The notes below the pieces were generated by a model that made no database searches, was not told where the DNA came from, and was given only the letters and a program-made list of their open reading frames with translations. Below are positions 27,367-36,724 of a stretch of 64,000 nt of DNA, one piece after another. Made by a program: the position numbers and the translations under genes. The stretch is taken from NCBI GenBank assembly GCA_963773685.1, contig CAVZBY010000005.1:310001-374000 (forward strand), in the 5' to 3' direction. Source of the DNA: JALHVH01 sp963773685. GTDB taxonomy: Bacteria; Acidobacteriota; Aminicenantia; Aminicenantales; Saccharicenantaceae. How positions within the stretch are numbered: the stretch's first letter is position 1; each line of letters starts with the position of its first letter.

Positions 27367-28104
27367 ATGGAACGCGCCAAGAAGGTCATCGTCGTCATGC
27401 CCGCCTACAACGCCGAAAAGACGCTCGAGCGGACGCTCGACGACATCTCCCGGGAATGGGTGGACGAAATCATCCTCGTCGACGACGCGAGCCGCGACGG
27501 GACCGTCGCCCTGGCCCGGAAGCTCGGCCTGCGCGTCTTCGTCCACGACGAGAACCGGGGCTACGGCGGGAACCAGAAGACCTGCTACACCGAGGCCATG
27601 AAGCTCGGCGCCGATATCATGATCATGGTCCACCCCGACCACCAGTACGACCCGACCGTCATCCCCCAGCTCGTGACGCCGCTCCTCGAGGGGGCCTGCG
27701 ACGCCGTGTTCGGGTCCCGGATGCTCGGCGGGCATCCCCTCGAAGGGGGCATGCCCAAATGGAAGTACCTGGCCAACGTCTACCTGACGGCCTTCGAGAA
27801 CGCGACGTTCTACATGTACCTCACCGAATACCACTCGGGCCTGCGGGCCTATACGCGCCGCTATCTCGAGACGGTCAACTTCATGGCGAATTCCGACGAC
27901 TTCGTCTTCGACACGGAGATCATCGCCCAAGGCGTCATCCACGGGATGCGGATCCGCGAGGTCCCCATCGAGACGCGCTATTTCAAGGAGGCCTCCCAGG
28001 TCGGCTTCTGGCGGAGCTCCGTTTACGGGCTGTCCATCCTCAAGACGCTCGTCAAGTACAAGCTCCACAAGAAAGGGCTGGCCCGGTTCAAGATCTTCGC
28101 GTAG
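27367..28104 (+). CDS. family 2 glycosyltransferase (polyprenyl-phosphate sugar transferase-like)
   Basis: 245 residues from ATG 27367. The first ten codons of the longer frame overlap the -10 box and are dropped. GT-A motifs: VVMPAYNAEKTLERTL, ILVDDASRDGT, NRGYGGNQKTC, and MVHPDHQYDP in place of the usual DxD. Then GSRMLGG and EYHSGLRAYTR. The size and the lack of C-terminal membrane helices resemble dolichyl- or undecaprenyl-phosphate mannose/glucose synthases, which would supply GT-C enzymes such as the adjacent minus-strand proteins. That link is inference. Confidence 0.85.
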   Translation: MERAKKVIVVMPAYNAEKTLERTLDDISREWVDEIILVDDASRDGTVALARKLGLRVFVHDENRGYGGNQKTCYTEAMKLGADIMIMVHPDHQYDPTVIPQLVTPLLEGACDAVFGSRMLGGHPLEGGMPKWKYLANVYLTAFENATFYMYLTEYHSGLRAYTRRYLETVNFMANSDDFVFDTEIIAQGVIHGMRIREVPIETRYFKEASQVGFWRSSVYGLSILKTLVKYKLHKKGLARFKIFA

Positions 28105-28294
28105 CCCGTGCTCGACGGAGGCCGCGAGACTGGCGAGACGAGCGGGACAAGCGAGACGCGTGAATTGTAGCCGCGGGCTTCAGCCCGGGCTTAAAAGAAT
28201 CCCAGGATCCGAAGAATACAAGAATTTGCCGAAGCTCGGGCTAAAGCCTGGGGGTTGCGCCAAGGGCATCCTTCGCCCCTCGTCGCGATTCGGC

Positions 28295-28328
28295 AAATCC
28301 CCCCTTCCCCCCTTTTCCAAAGGGGGGG
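28295..28328 (-). repeat. CCCCCCTTTG-family hairpin element
   Basis: AAATCCCCCC, TTCCCCCC, then CTTTTCCAAAGGGGGGG. This is the reverse orientation of the element at 17597. Confidence 0.8.
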
Positions 28329-28366
28329 CCAATTGACCCGTCGGCTCAGGAAATGCCTGGGGTTAA

Positions 28367-28484
28367 ATACCCGTTCCTGAATACATGTACGTACCCCGCT
28401 CCTGAACACCTGAGTACCCGTTCTTGAACACCCGTAAGTACCCGTTCCTGAACACCCGTAAGTACCCGTTCCTGAACACCAGTC
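28367..28484 (+). repeat. 24-bp tandem repeat, about five units
   Basis: Units start at 28367, 28391, 28414, 28438 and 28462. The core of each is GTACCCGTTCCTGAACACC. Units 3 and 4 differ by one base, and the outer units are more diverged. Confidence 0.9.
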
Positions 28485-28531
28485 TTTGGATTGACTTGTG
28501 GCCGAAGGATTCAGCCTGCGTCTTCCTTCCT

Positions 28532-28566
28532 CCCCCCTTTACTAAAGGGGGGTTTGGGGGGATTTA
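28532..28566 (+). repeat. CCCCCCTTTG-family hairpin element
   Basis: CCCCCCTTTACTAAAGGGGGG followed by TTTGGGGGGATTTAG. Same orientation as 17597. Confidence 0.8.
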
Positions 28567-28616
28567 GGGAATACGTTGCGACTGCCACCGGCTCAGGTTC
28601 AGGCCGAGGCCTGAGG

Positions 28617-31005
28617 CTAGGATCCCGGAATGAGGCTGAACCGGAACGGCGTCGCGGCCGATACACCGGTTCTCAATTCCTCCATCCGGACGGTCACGAA
28701 ATAGAGCCATCCCCCGCGGAAGGCATAGGCGGGGGGATGGTCGAGCTCGAGGGAGCGCATCTCCCGGGCCGTCGTTCCCTTGAAGACCGGAGCGTCGAAA
28801 TACTCCAGGGCCATCGGACCATCAGCCGTCTCTGAACCGAACTCGAAACGGAGCCGGCCGAGCTTTTCGGCGGACGAGAACGTGAACACGTAATCCCGGC
28901 CTCCGTCGGGGAGGAGGAACGTCCCGGGCTCGGGCTGGCGGACGACCCGGGACATCGAATAGAAGGTCAGGGATCCTCCCGACGGGAACGCCGTCCGTTG
29001 AGGGGCGTAAAGGACCGTTCTCGGATAGAGGACAAAGCCGGCGAAGAACAGGGCCCCGCCGAGCAAGGCGAAAACCGCATGGATGCGCCAAGGGAACGTC
29101 CTGTCCGCGCTCTCCCTGCGGCTCAGGGCGTAGAGCGCGACGAACAGGGCGAAGAGGCCCAGCCAGACGAAGTTCGGCGGCCACGGGCCCTCCCGGCTCT
29201 TCGCGTATGCCGGGAGCCATTCGGTCAGCCGCAGATGGAGGTTGCTCAGGACGTAGAAGATCCCCCCTCCCGTTTCGGCGGTCCCCATCGTCGTCTCCTG
29301 GTAGAGGCAGAGAGGGTTGAGGAGGAGGAGAACCGTCATGCCCAGCGTGTATCCCGAGCCGAGAGCGAACGTCCCCGAAAAAGACCTCTTCCTGTTCCCG
29401 GCAAGGAACCAGCCGATCCCGATGACCATGGCCCAGACGACCGCGACGAGCGGACGGGCCTGCGGCGCGTAGCCCGTCCTCTGCGTCAGGAAGGCCGAAA
29501 CGAGGACATAGGGGGCGGCCACGAACAGGAGGGCCGGAAGCTCCGCGACCCTGCGACGGACCATCTCCACGATCCCGAGGGCCGCGTAGAGATAGATGGG
29601 CGCATAGAAGAAAAGCCCGTCCTTCTGGTCGAAGAAGTAACCGGCCAGCGTCTCCCAGCGGAAGCGGAAGGGGATGCCCGTGAGGAGCTCTTTCGCGTAG
29701 GAGAGCGTTTCTCCGGCCCCGAGACTTCCCTTCCAGGAGACGGCCGACAGGGAATAGGAGCCGTAGAGGGCCTTTTGAAAGACGAAATAGGCCGCGGTGA
29801 TGACGATGGGGAAGGCGAGGAAGAGCGCGAGATCCCGCCCTTTCGCCCGGTTCCGCCACAGGACCCATAGGCCATAGGCGATAAGCGGTCCGGCCAGGAA
29901 GACGTATTTGATGGCATGGAACCAGATGAACGTCGATACGAGGAAGCCGCAGAAGAGCAGGCGCCTCCCGCTCAGCCGGTCCGGCGTCCGGAACAGCCTG
30001 AAGACAAGAAAGGCCAGGGCGCCGACGATGAGCTCGGGATAGACGTGGATGGCGTAGAAATAGACCGGCGTCGCGAGCGTGACGAGGGCCCATAAGATGA
30101 CCGCGAGCCGCTCGTCCTTCCAGGTGTCGCGCGCGTACAAGAAAACCTGGAGCCCGAACAGGGCGCCGAAGAGGCTCATCCCGAACTTCACGAGCAGGAT
30201 GAGCCCGGTCTTCCCGAGCAGGGAGCCCGCGGCGTAGAAGGGGAGCATCACGAAGGCCGTGCCCGGCGAATGGAAGGAGTATGCGGTCCCGGGCTTCCTC
30301 CCCCGGACGACATGGATCTGGGGGATGGTCACCGCTTTGGTCATATAGGCGTTATAATCCCTGTCGCGATAGTTTTCGGCCAGATCCAGGTCTCCGTCAT
30401 GGAGCAGACTGTGCGTCATCAGCAGGTAATGGGGCTCGTCGCCGGAGAATCCAACGCCTTGCCTGAGCATGATCGCCGCGCCCGCGTTGAAGGCGACGAC
30501 GGAGGCCAGGAACATGAGCCCGAGCTTCTTCGGGGCGGAGAGCCGGGAGACGGCCGGGAAGAGGGCCGGCCGCGGCCCCGAGGCCCGTCTGCCGCCAGCC
30601 CCGGAAGGCGGCGACCTTGAGGTAGACGACGAGGGCCACGGCCGCTCCGAGCAGCAGGCGCGACCGGAGGGCGACGTCCGCGGCCCCTATGTACCGGACC
30701 AGCGTGACGGGGGCGAGGGCGGTCGCGGCGAGCGGGAGAAGGGTCCAGGCATCCCTCCGCAGGACCTCTTCGAAGGGCGCCGCCGTGAGGCGGGATACGA
30801 CCCGCGCATAGAAGACCTCGAAGGCGATGAGCGTCAGGCCGATGACCGCCGCCGCGGCCAACAGGGCGGGGAAGCGCGGCCGGAAGGCGTGCGCGAAGAC
30901 CGTGTAATCCGGGATCGCGGACGCGAATTCCAGGTATACGGCCAGCCCCGCCGCGGCGAAGGCGACGGGAAGGCCGGCCCCGAGTGGGAATTTTCTCGTG
31001 TCCAT
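28617..31005 (-). CDS. GT-C-like polytopic membrane protein, paralogue 2 (frameshifted)
   Basis: Two frames (about 31005-30590 and 30530-28617) together encode a protein of about 790 residues. It matches the protein at 17635 in length and layout: about 12 transmembrane helices, the acidic motif VGFSGDEPHYLLMTHSL, HVYPELIVGAL, QRTGYAPQAR and a C-terminal beta-rich extracytoplasmic domain. The frame change lies near 30530-30600 in a GC-rich stretch. Without it both pieces are incomplete, so I annotate one gene. The ATG at 31005 is divergent from tolC across an 83-bp region holding a palindromic promoter. Confidence 0.75.
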
Positions 31006-31034
31006 GGCGTCTGAAGTGAGAACCCCGGAGGGCG

Positions 31035-31048
31035 AATATACGTATATT
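31035..31048. promoter_or_regulatory. palindromic bidirectional -10 region
   Basis: AATATACGTATATT is a perfect 14-bp palindrome and offers TATATT on both strands. It is 29 bp from the minus-strand ATG (31005) and 40 bp from the tolC ATG (31089). Confidence 0.5.
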
Positions 31049-31088
31049 TTAAATGGTTGGATTTTGCAACAGGCCGAAGGAGGCCCCG

Positions 31089-32646
31089 ATGGCTAAAAAG
31101 ACACTGACCGTTCTCGCGATCCTGGCGCTTTTCGCCTCGGCCCTCGCCGCAGACGAGGCCAAGGAGATCCCCCTGACCCTCGAGGATTCGATCGTCCGGG
31201 CCCTGAAGAACAACCTCAACCTGGCCGTCGAGGTCTTCAATCCCGAGCTGGCCGACGCCACCCTCGCCCGTGCCAAGGAGGCATTCCTGCCGAGCCTGGA
31301 CCTCAATTACAACGGCGAGAAGAACCAGGAGCCGCCCTATTGGTTCATCCAGGGCGCGGGGGTCGTGAAGTCGAAGCTGACGAGCTACGGAGCGTCCGTC
31401 GTCCAGCTCCTCCCCACCGGAGGGAACGTCTCCCTGTCGCTTCAGGGATATAAATCCGACACGAACCAGGCCTTTCAGCTCATCAACCCCCGGTACGGGA
31501 ATACCCTCCGGTTCGACCTCACCCAGCCGCTCCTCCGGGACTTCGGGCCGAAGATCGCCCGCCGGGAGATCCTTGTCTCGCGCAACAACCTGGATATCTC
31601 CCGGAGCCAGTTCGAGGCGACGTTGATGAACACGGTCTATCTCGGTCCAGGAGGCCTACTGGAACCTCGTCTACGCCATCGAGAACCTCAACGTCAATAA
31701 GCAGTCGCTCCAGCTCGCCCGGGACCTCCTGGCGAAGAACAAGAAGGAGGTCGAGGTCGGGACGCTGGCCCCGCTCGAGGTCCTCAACGCCGAGGCGACC
31801 GTCGCCCAGCGCGAAGCCGACATCCTCCAGGCGGAGGCGCTCATCCGCCGGGGCGAGGACGTCCTCAAAAGCCTGGTCAACCCTGCCTCGGACGCGGACC
31901 TGCGCGCCCTGAAGCTCGTCCCCACGGACAAGCCCGTCCTCAAGCCGGCGTCCATCTCCTTTGACGAAGCCCTGGCCCAGGCCCTGGAAAGGCGCCCGGA
32001 TCTCGCCGTGAACCGAACGACCATCCTGAACAACCGCATCGATCTCCGTGTCGCCCGGAACCAGCTCCTCCCCAAGCTGGACCTCAAGCTCTCTTACTGG
32101 AGCCCCGGGATCTCCGGCGACCGGCTCATCTACCTCAACGACGACCCGTTCCTGGGCGTCATCATCGGCACGGAAAAGGGCGGCGGCTCCAAGGCCTTCC
32201 GCGACGCGACGAAGTTCCTCTACAACAACTGGACCGTCGGACTGACCCTGTCCGTCCCCGTGGCCGACGTCGTCGGCCGGGCGAACCTCGCCCTGGCCCG
32301 GATCGCTCTCGACCAGAACACGGCCAGGCTGAAGAACCAGGAACAGCAGATCGCCCTCGAGGTCGGGGACGCCGTGCGGAGCGTCGAGACGGACGCCAAG
32401 AGGGTCGACGCCTACCGGATCGCCCGCGAGCTGGCGGCCAAGCGCCTCGAAGCCGAGACGAAGAAGCTCGGCGTCGGGCTGACCACGAACTATTTCGTCC
32501 TCCAATACCAGGAGGAGCTGGCCACCGCCCGCTCGATGGAGATCAAGGCCCTCGTCGACTACAACGTCTCGCTCGCCCGGCTGGAACAGGTCGTCGGCTC
32601 GAGCCTCCGGACGAGGAACATCACCGTCGCCGATTTCGCGAGGTAA
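31089..32646 (+). CDS. TolC-family outer-membrane efflux protein (one frameshift)
   Basis: Start ATG 31089 with AGGAGG six bases upstream, then a signal peptide (KKTLTVLAILALFASALA). The TolC-type N-terminus PLTLEDSIVRALKNNLNLAV leads into beta-strands and long helices (EAYWNLVYAIENLNVNKQSL, then VGTLAPLEVLNAEATVAQRE). The C-terminal half repeats this with QALERRPDLAVNR and KRLEAETKKLGVGLTTNYFV. Frame changes by one base near 31640, in the stretch before SVQEAYW. The corrected protein of about 518 residues is a trimeric outer-membrane channel. No inner-membrane pump genes are adjacent. Confidence 0.85.
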
Positions 32647-32697
32647 GTCCCGCGCATGGCGTTTCAACTTCCCGGGCGATTGTGTTAAGATTTCCGC

Positions 32698-33471
32698 GTG
32701 GAAATCTCCGCCGTCCTCATCGTCCTCAACGAGGAAAAGCGACTGGAAGCGGCCCTGAAGAGCGTTCAGGGCGTCGCCGCGGAGATCGTCGTCGTCGACG
32801 GAGGCAGCACGGACGGGACCGTCCGCCTCGCCAAAAGATACACGGACAAGGTCTTCGAGCGGCCGTGGACGAATTTCGCCGACCAGAAGAACTTCGCCAA
32901 CTCCAAGGCGACCCGCCCCTGGATCCTTTCGCTCGACGCCGACGAGCGGGTCTCGCCCGGGCTCAAGGAGGAGATCCTCGCCCTCGGGGACGGAGAGCCC
33001 GCCGGCGACGGTTTCTCCATCCCCCGCCAGGTCTTCTATCTCGGCCGGTGGATCCGCCATTCGGGCTGGTACCCTGACCGCAAGGTCCGTCTCTTTCGCG
33101 CCGGCCGCGCCCGCTGGGAGGGCGATTACGTCCATGAGACGCTCGTCTTCTCCGGGCCGTCCGCCAGGCTCGCGGGCCCCATCCACCACTTCACCTATGC
33201 CGGCATCGCCGACCATGTCGCCCGCATCAACCGCTTCAGCGACCTCGGCGCCCAGAAGCTCTATGCGAAGGGAAAAAAGTGCCGGCTCATCCACCTCGTC
33301 GGCTGGCCCGCCGGGCGCTTCATCAGATCCTACGTCCTCAAGCTCGGGGTCCTCGACGGGTTCCCGGGATTCGTCATCGCCGTCCTCAACGGCTACTCCG
33401 TCTTCATCCGTTATGCCAAACTGCGGGAGATCTGGAAAAAGGGGGAGAGAATTGAGCCTTTTCCAAATTGA
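32698..33471 (+). CDS. family 2 glycosyltransferase (WaaE/KdtX-like)
   Basis: 257 residues from GTG 32698. Motifs are SAVLIVLNEEKRLEAAL, VVDGGSTDGT, WILSLDADERV (the DxD site) and RLFRAGRARWEGDYVHE, followed by RFIRSYVLKLGVLDG. This is the usual pattern of LPS-core-type GT2 enzymes such as WaaE. TAAGAT six bases upstream and no ribosome site hint at a leaderless start. The next glycosyltransferase starts inside its last codons, so the two are coupled. Confidence 0.85.
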   Translation: MEISAVLIVLNEEKRLEAALKSVQGVAAEIVVVDGGSTDGTVRLAKRYTDKVFERPWTNFADQKNFANSKATRPWILSLDADERVSPGLKEEILALGDGEPAGDGFSIPRQVFYLGRWIRHSGWYPDRKVRLFRAGRARWEGDYVHETLVFSGPSARLAGPIHHFTYAGIADHVARINRFSDLGAQKLYAKGKKCRLIHLVGWPAGRFIRSYVLKLGVLDGFPGFVIAVLNGYSVFIRYAKLREIWKKGERIEPFPN

Positions 33472-34567
33472 CGCCGGGCGCGAATGGCGCGGCGGCCAGC
33501 GCCAGGCGCTCTTCCTGGCCCGTGAGCTCGCCGGGAAAGGCTATCCCTTCCAGCTCGTCGTCCAGCCGGAGTCCCCGCTTCACGCCAAGGCCTCCGAGGC
33601 CGGCCTTCCGGTCCTGCCGATCACGATGAAGAGCGAGCTGGATCTCTGGGCCATCCACCGCCTGGCCCGGGCCATGCGGCGGGCGCGCTGCGTGCTGGCC
33701 CACTTCCACGACGCCCACGGCGCGGCCGTCGGCTCACGGGCCGCGGCCCGGGCCCACGTCCCCATCCGTATCATCTCGCGCCGGGTGGACTTTCCGGTCC
33801 AGTCCCGGCGCAAGTATATCAAGGGGATCGACTCGGTCATCGCCATCTCCGAAGGGGTCCGCCAGGTCCTGATCAAGGGCGGGGTCCCGGAGCGGCTCAT
33901 CGAGGTCGTTCCGTCGGGCATCGACTTCGCCCCGTTCCGGGAGGTGAAGGAACGGGACTTTCTCCGGAAGGAGTTCGGCTTCGGCCCGGAAGATTACCTC
34001 GTCGGGATCGTCGCGCAGCTCGAGGACCACAAGGGGCACCGGGACCTCATCGAGGCGGCGAAGATCCTCAAGGACCACGCCCCCCGGGTCCGGATCGTCA
34101 TCGTCGGCGAGGGCTCCCTGAGGATGCAGCTCGACCACCAGGCCCACGAGCTCCGCGTCGAGGACGTCGTCTATTTCCTCGGCTTCCGCGAGGACATCCC
34201 GCGCATCCTCGCCTCGCTCGACCTCTTCGTCCTGTCCTCCCGCATGGAGGGGCTGGGGAGCTCGATCATGGACGCCATGGCCAGCCGCCTTCCGGTCGTC
34301 GCCACCCAGGCCGGGGGCATCCCCGAGGTCGTCATCCACCGGGAGACGGGGCTCCTCGTTCCGCCGCAGGACCCGCCGGCCCTGGCCAACGCGATCCTGA
34401 AGCTCTACCTCGACCGGGCGCTGGCGGCCCGCCTGGCCCAGCGCGGGTTCGAGGTCGTCCACGAGAAGTTCTCGGCCGAGGCGATGGCCCAGAAGACCAT
34501 CCGCGTCTACGAGCGCATAGCTTCCGAGAAAGGAGTCCGGCTTGGCGCCCAAAGTCCTCATCCGTAA
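33452..34567 (+). CDS. family 4 glycosyltransferase
   Basis: 371 residues from TTG 33452. The start was chosen because GGGGGAG precedes it and the protein then begins SLFQIDAGREWRGGQ, an ideal GT-B N-terminus; the longer computed frame is antisense-like text. Further motifs: FHDAHGAAVGS, IAISEGVRQVL, VPSGIDFAPF, GEGSLRMQL and EGLGSSIMDAMASRLPVVAT (the E-x7-E nucleotide-sugar site), then AGGIPEVV. It overlaps the previous GT2 by 20 bases and the next gene by 26, and is probably part of a surface polysaccharide or LPS operon. Confidence 0.88.
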   Translation: MSLFQIDAGREWRGGQRQALFLARELAGKGYPFQLVVQPESPLHAKASEAGLPVLPITMKSELDLWAIHRLARAMRRARCVLAHFHDAHGAAVGSRAAARAHVPIRIISRRVDFPVQSRRKYIKGIDSVIAISEGVRQVLIKGGVPERLIEVVPSGIDFAPFREVKERDFLRKEFGFGPEDYLVGIVAQLEDHKGHRDLIEAAKILKDHAPRVRIVIVGEGSLRMQLDHQAHELRVEDVVYFLGFREDIPRILASLDLFVLSSRMEGLGSSIMDAMASRLPVVATQAGGIPEVVIHRETGLLVPPQDPPALANAILKLYLDRALAARLAQRGFEVVHEKFSAEAMAQKTIRVYERIASEKGVRLGAQSPHP

Positions 34568-35348
34568 GCTCACGCATCACGAAGATTTCGACAGGCTCCT
34601 TCCCATCCAGAGGGCGGTCTGGGGGCACTCCGAGACCGATCTGACGCCGGCCCACCAGTTCTGCGTTCATTCCCGGATGGGGGCTATCCTCCTCGGGGCC
34701 TTCGTCGACGGGACCCTGGCCGGGTTCGTCTACTCCTTCCCGGCCCTTCATCGACGGCATCCGCACCCAGCATTCCCACCTCCTGGCCGTCCTTCCCGAG
34801 TACCAGGGAATGGGGATCGGCAAGAGGCTCAAGAAGGCCCAGCGGCTCGAAGCCCTGAAGCAGGGCGTCGGCCTCATCACCTGGACCTACGATCCGATGC
34901 AGGCGAGGAACGCGAACCTCAACCTGCATTCCCTGCGGGTCCGGAGCCGGACCTACTTCCCCAACTTCTACGGGAACGTATCGTCGCTCTGCCTTGGGCC
35001 GGGCCTGCCCACGGACCGTCTGCTCGTGGAGTGGCGGATACGAGGCGGCGCGAGGCCCGGCAAGGGCCGGCCTGTCGCGCGGATCGAAGGACTCCCTGCG
35101 GCCCTGGAACGCAGGAAGGGCGAGAATCGACGGATTCCCTCTCCCGGTGCGTCCGAAGCTCGGCCTGAAGGGCCGCCGGGTCCTGGTCGAGATCCCGCCC
35201 GACATCAATGGGCTGAAATCCCGGCCGGAGACCCTTGCGGCCTGGCAGGCGGGCCTGCGGCGGGTCATGCCGGATTACTTTGCCCGGCGGATACGTCGCC
35301 GTGGACTTCATCTTCGGCGAGCGCAGCTTCTACGTGCTCGAGAGATAG
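34542..35348 (+). CDS. COG3375-type GNAT acetyltransferase/succinyltransferase (frameshifted)
   Basis: Start TTG 34542 with AAAGGAG upstream. In successive frames: KVLIRKLTHHEDFDRLLPIQ, RAVWG, then GAFVDGTLAGFVYSFPA; after a shift near 34745, FIDGIRTQHSH, LLAVLPEYQGMGIGKRLK (acetyl-CoA loop) and ITWTYDPMQARNANLN, then LPTDRLLVEW; after shifts near 35035 and 35285, RVLVEIPPDI, YVAVDFIFGERSFYVLE and a stop at 35348. About 268 residues. COG3375 members often adjoin menC/NSAR genes; in Geobacillus such a GNAT succinylates D-amino acids for racemisation. The same pairing is present here. Confidence 0.75.
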
Positions 35349-35393
35349 CGGCCGGCACCGGCTGACCCGGAATACGGACGAAAGGACGGATCC

Positions 35394-36505
35394 ATGACAA
35401 TCGAACGCATCGAAATGGCGCTCCTCAAGCTGCCGTACGTGCACTTCTTCGAGACGAGCTTCAGCCGCGACTATGACCGGACGTTCATCATCGCCAGGGT
35501 CTACGAGGACGGCGTCTGCGGCTACGGCGAGATCGTGGCCGAGGAGGCGCCTCTCTACAGCGGCGAAACGACCGAGGGCGCCTGGCACGTGCTGAGGACG
35601 TTCCTCATTCCCATGATCTTCGCCGAGAAGATCACGGAGCCCGAGGATTATGCCGTCCAAGCGAAGCGGTTCCGCGGCAACCAGATGGCCCGGGGCGGGC
35701 TCGAGCTCGCCCTCTGGGACCTCAAGGCCAAGAAGGCCGGCGTGCCGCTGGCGAAGCTCTACGGCGGCGTCCGCGACGAGATCGAGGCGGGGGTCAGCTG
35801 CGGCATCGAGGACTCGCTTCCCGACCTCGTCGACGCGCGTCGACGCCTTCATCGGCCAGGGGTACCGCCGCATCAAGCTGAAGATCAAGCACGGCTGGGA
35901 CGTCGATGCCTGCGCCGCGGTCCGGGAGAAGTTCCCCGACGTCCTTCTCCAGGTGGACGCCAACGGCGCCTACAGCCTGGCCGACAAGGAACAGCTGAAG
36001 AAGCTCGACGCCTTCAACCTGCTTCTCATCGAACAGCCGTTCGCTCCCTATGATCTGTGGGACCACGCCAAGCTCCAGAGGGAGATGACGACGCCCCTCT
36101 GCCTCGACGAGAGCATCATCTCGTTCGATACGACGCGGGCGGCCCTCGAGATGGGGAGCTGCCGCATCATCAACATCAAGGTCGGCCGGGTCGGCGGGCC
36201 CGTCGAAATGCGGAAGATCCACGATCTATTGCGAGGCCCAGGGCGTCCCGGTCTGGTGCGGCGGCATGCTCGAGAGCGGCATCGGCCGGGCCCACAACCT
36301 CCACATCGCTTCGCTCCCGAACTTCAAGCTCCCGCACGACCTCTCGGAGAGCCGGCGCTACTACAAGGAGGACCTCATCGATCCGTTCATCGAGTTCCAC
36401 GCGCCGGGAAGGATCCGCGTGCCCACGGGCCCGGGGATCGGCGTCAACCCCGTCGAGGAGCGTATCCGCCGGGCGACCCTCAAGAGCGAGGTTTTCAAAA
36501 AGTAG
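35394..36505 (+). CDS. enolase-superfamily MenC / N-succinylamino-acid racemase-like enzyme (two frameshifts)
   Basis: About 370 residues when frames are joined near 35840 and 36228. The start is MTIERIEMALLKLPYVHFFE. The barrel domain has the catalytic KLKIK (KxK), DANGAYS and IEQPFAP, the metal ligands around CLDESI, INIKVGRVGG, and WCGGMLESGIGRAHN with C-terminal RRATLKSEVF. These match the OSBS/NSAR subgroup. OSBS acts in menaquinone synthesis and NSAR racemises N-succinyl amino acids. With no other men genes here and a COG3375 GNAT upstream, the NSAR role is the more likely, but this is inference. Confidence 0.8.
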
Positions 36506-36510
36506 GGGTA

Positions 36511-36633
36511 AATCCCCCCAGCCCCCCTTTTCCAAAGGGGGGTATCGGTTCCCCCGCGGCCCCTCTTTTGACTAAGAGGGGTATCGGTTCCCCCGGAGGC
36601 CCCCCCTTTGTAAAAGGGGGGTTAGGGGGGATT
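36511..36633. repeat. cluster of three CCCCCCTTTG-family hairpins
   Basis: Hairpins at about 36511-36542, 36560-36580 and 36599-36633. The first two are each followed by GGTATCGGTTCCCCCG, so the unit has been duplicated in tandem. It lies directly after the MenC-like stop and could act as a transcription end or mRNA stabiliser. Confidence 0.85.
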
Positions 36634-36671
36634 TAGTGGCCGTGGCCTCAGGCCCGTGCCGGCCGTCGTTC

Positions 36672-36700
36672 TTGACCAAAGTCTATAATTTAGATATTAT
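36672..36700 (+). promoter_or_regulatory. promoter of the sulfur operon
   Basis: TTGACC (36672-36677), 17 bp, TATTAT (36695-36700). It is 24 bp before the ATG at 36725, which has GGAGGGAG as ribosome site. Confidence 0.65.
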
Positions 36701-36724
36701 TTGTAGGCTTGGAGGGAGAGCCCC

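Larger units (their letters stand above)
28105..28616. other. 512-bp gene-free region made of repeats
   Basis: It contains GAGAC-rich text (28117-28142), a palindromic segment like that of the 17.2-kb region (28144-28170), two CCCCCCTTT-family hairpins in opposite orientations and a 24-bp tandem repeat. I see no gene in it. Confidence 0.8.

Noticed and set aside
28367..28484. CRISPR array
   Set aside because: The 24-bp units are directly adjacent with no spacers, and no cas gene is in the window.
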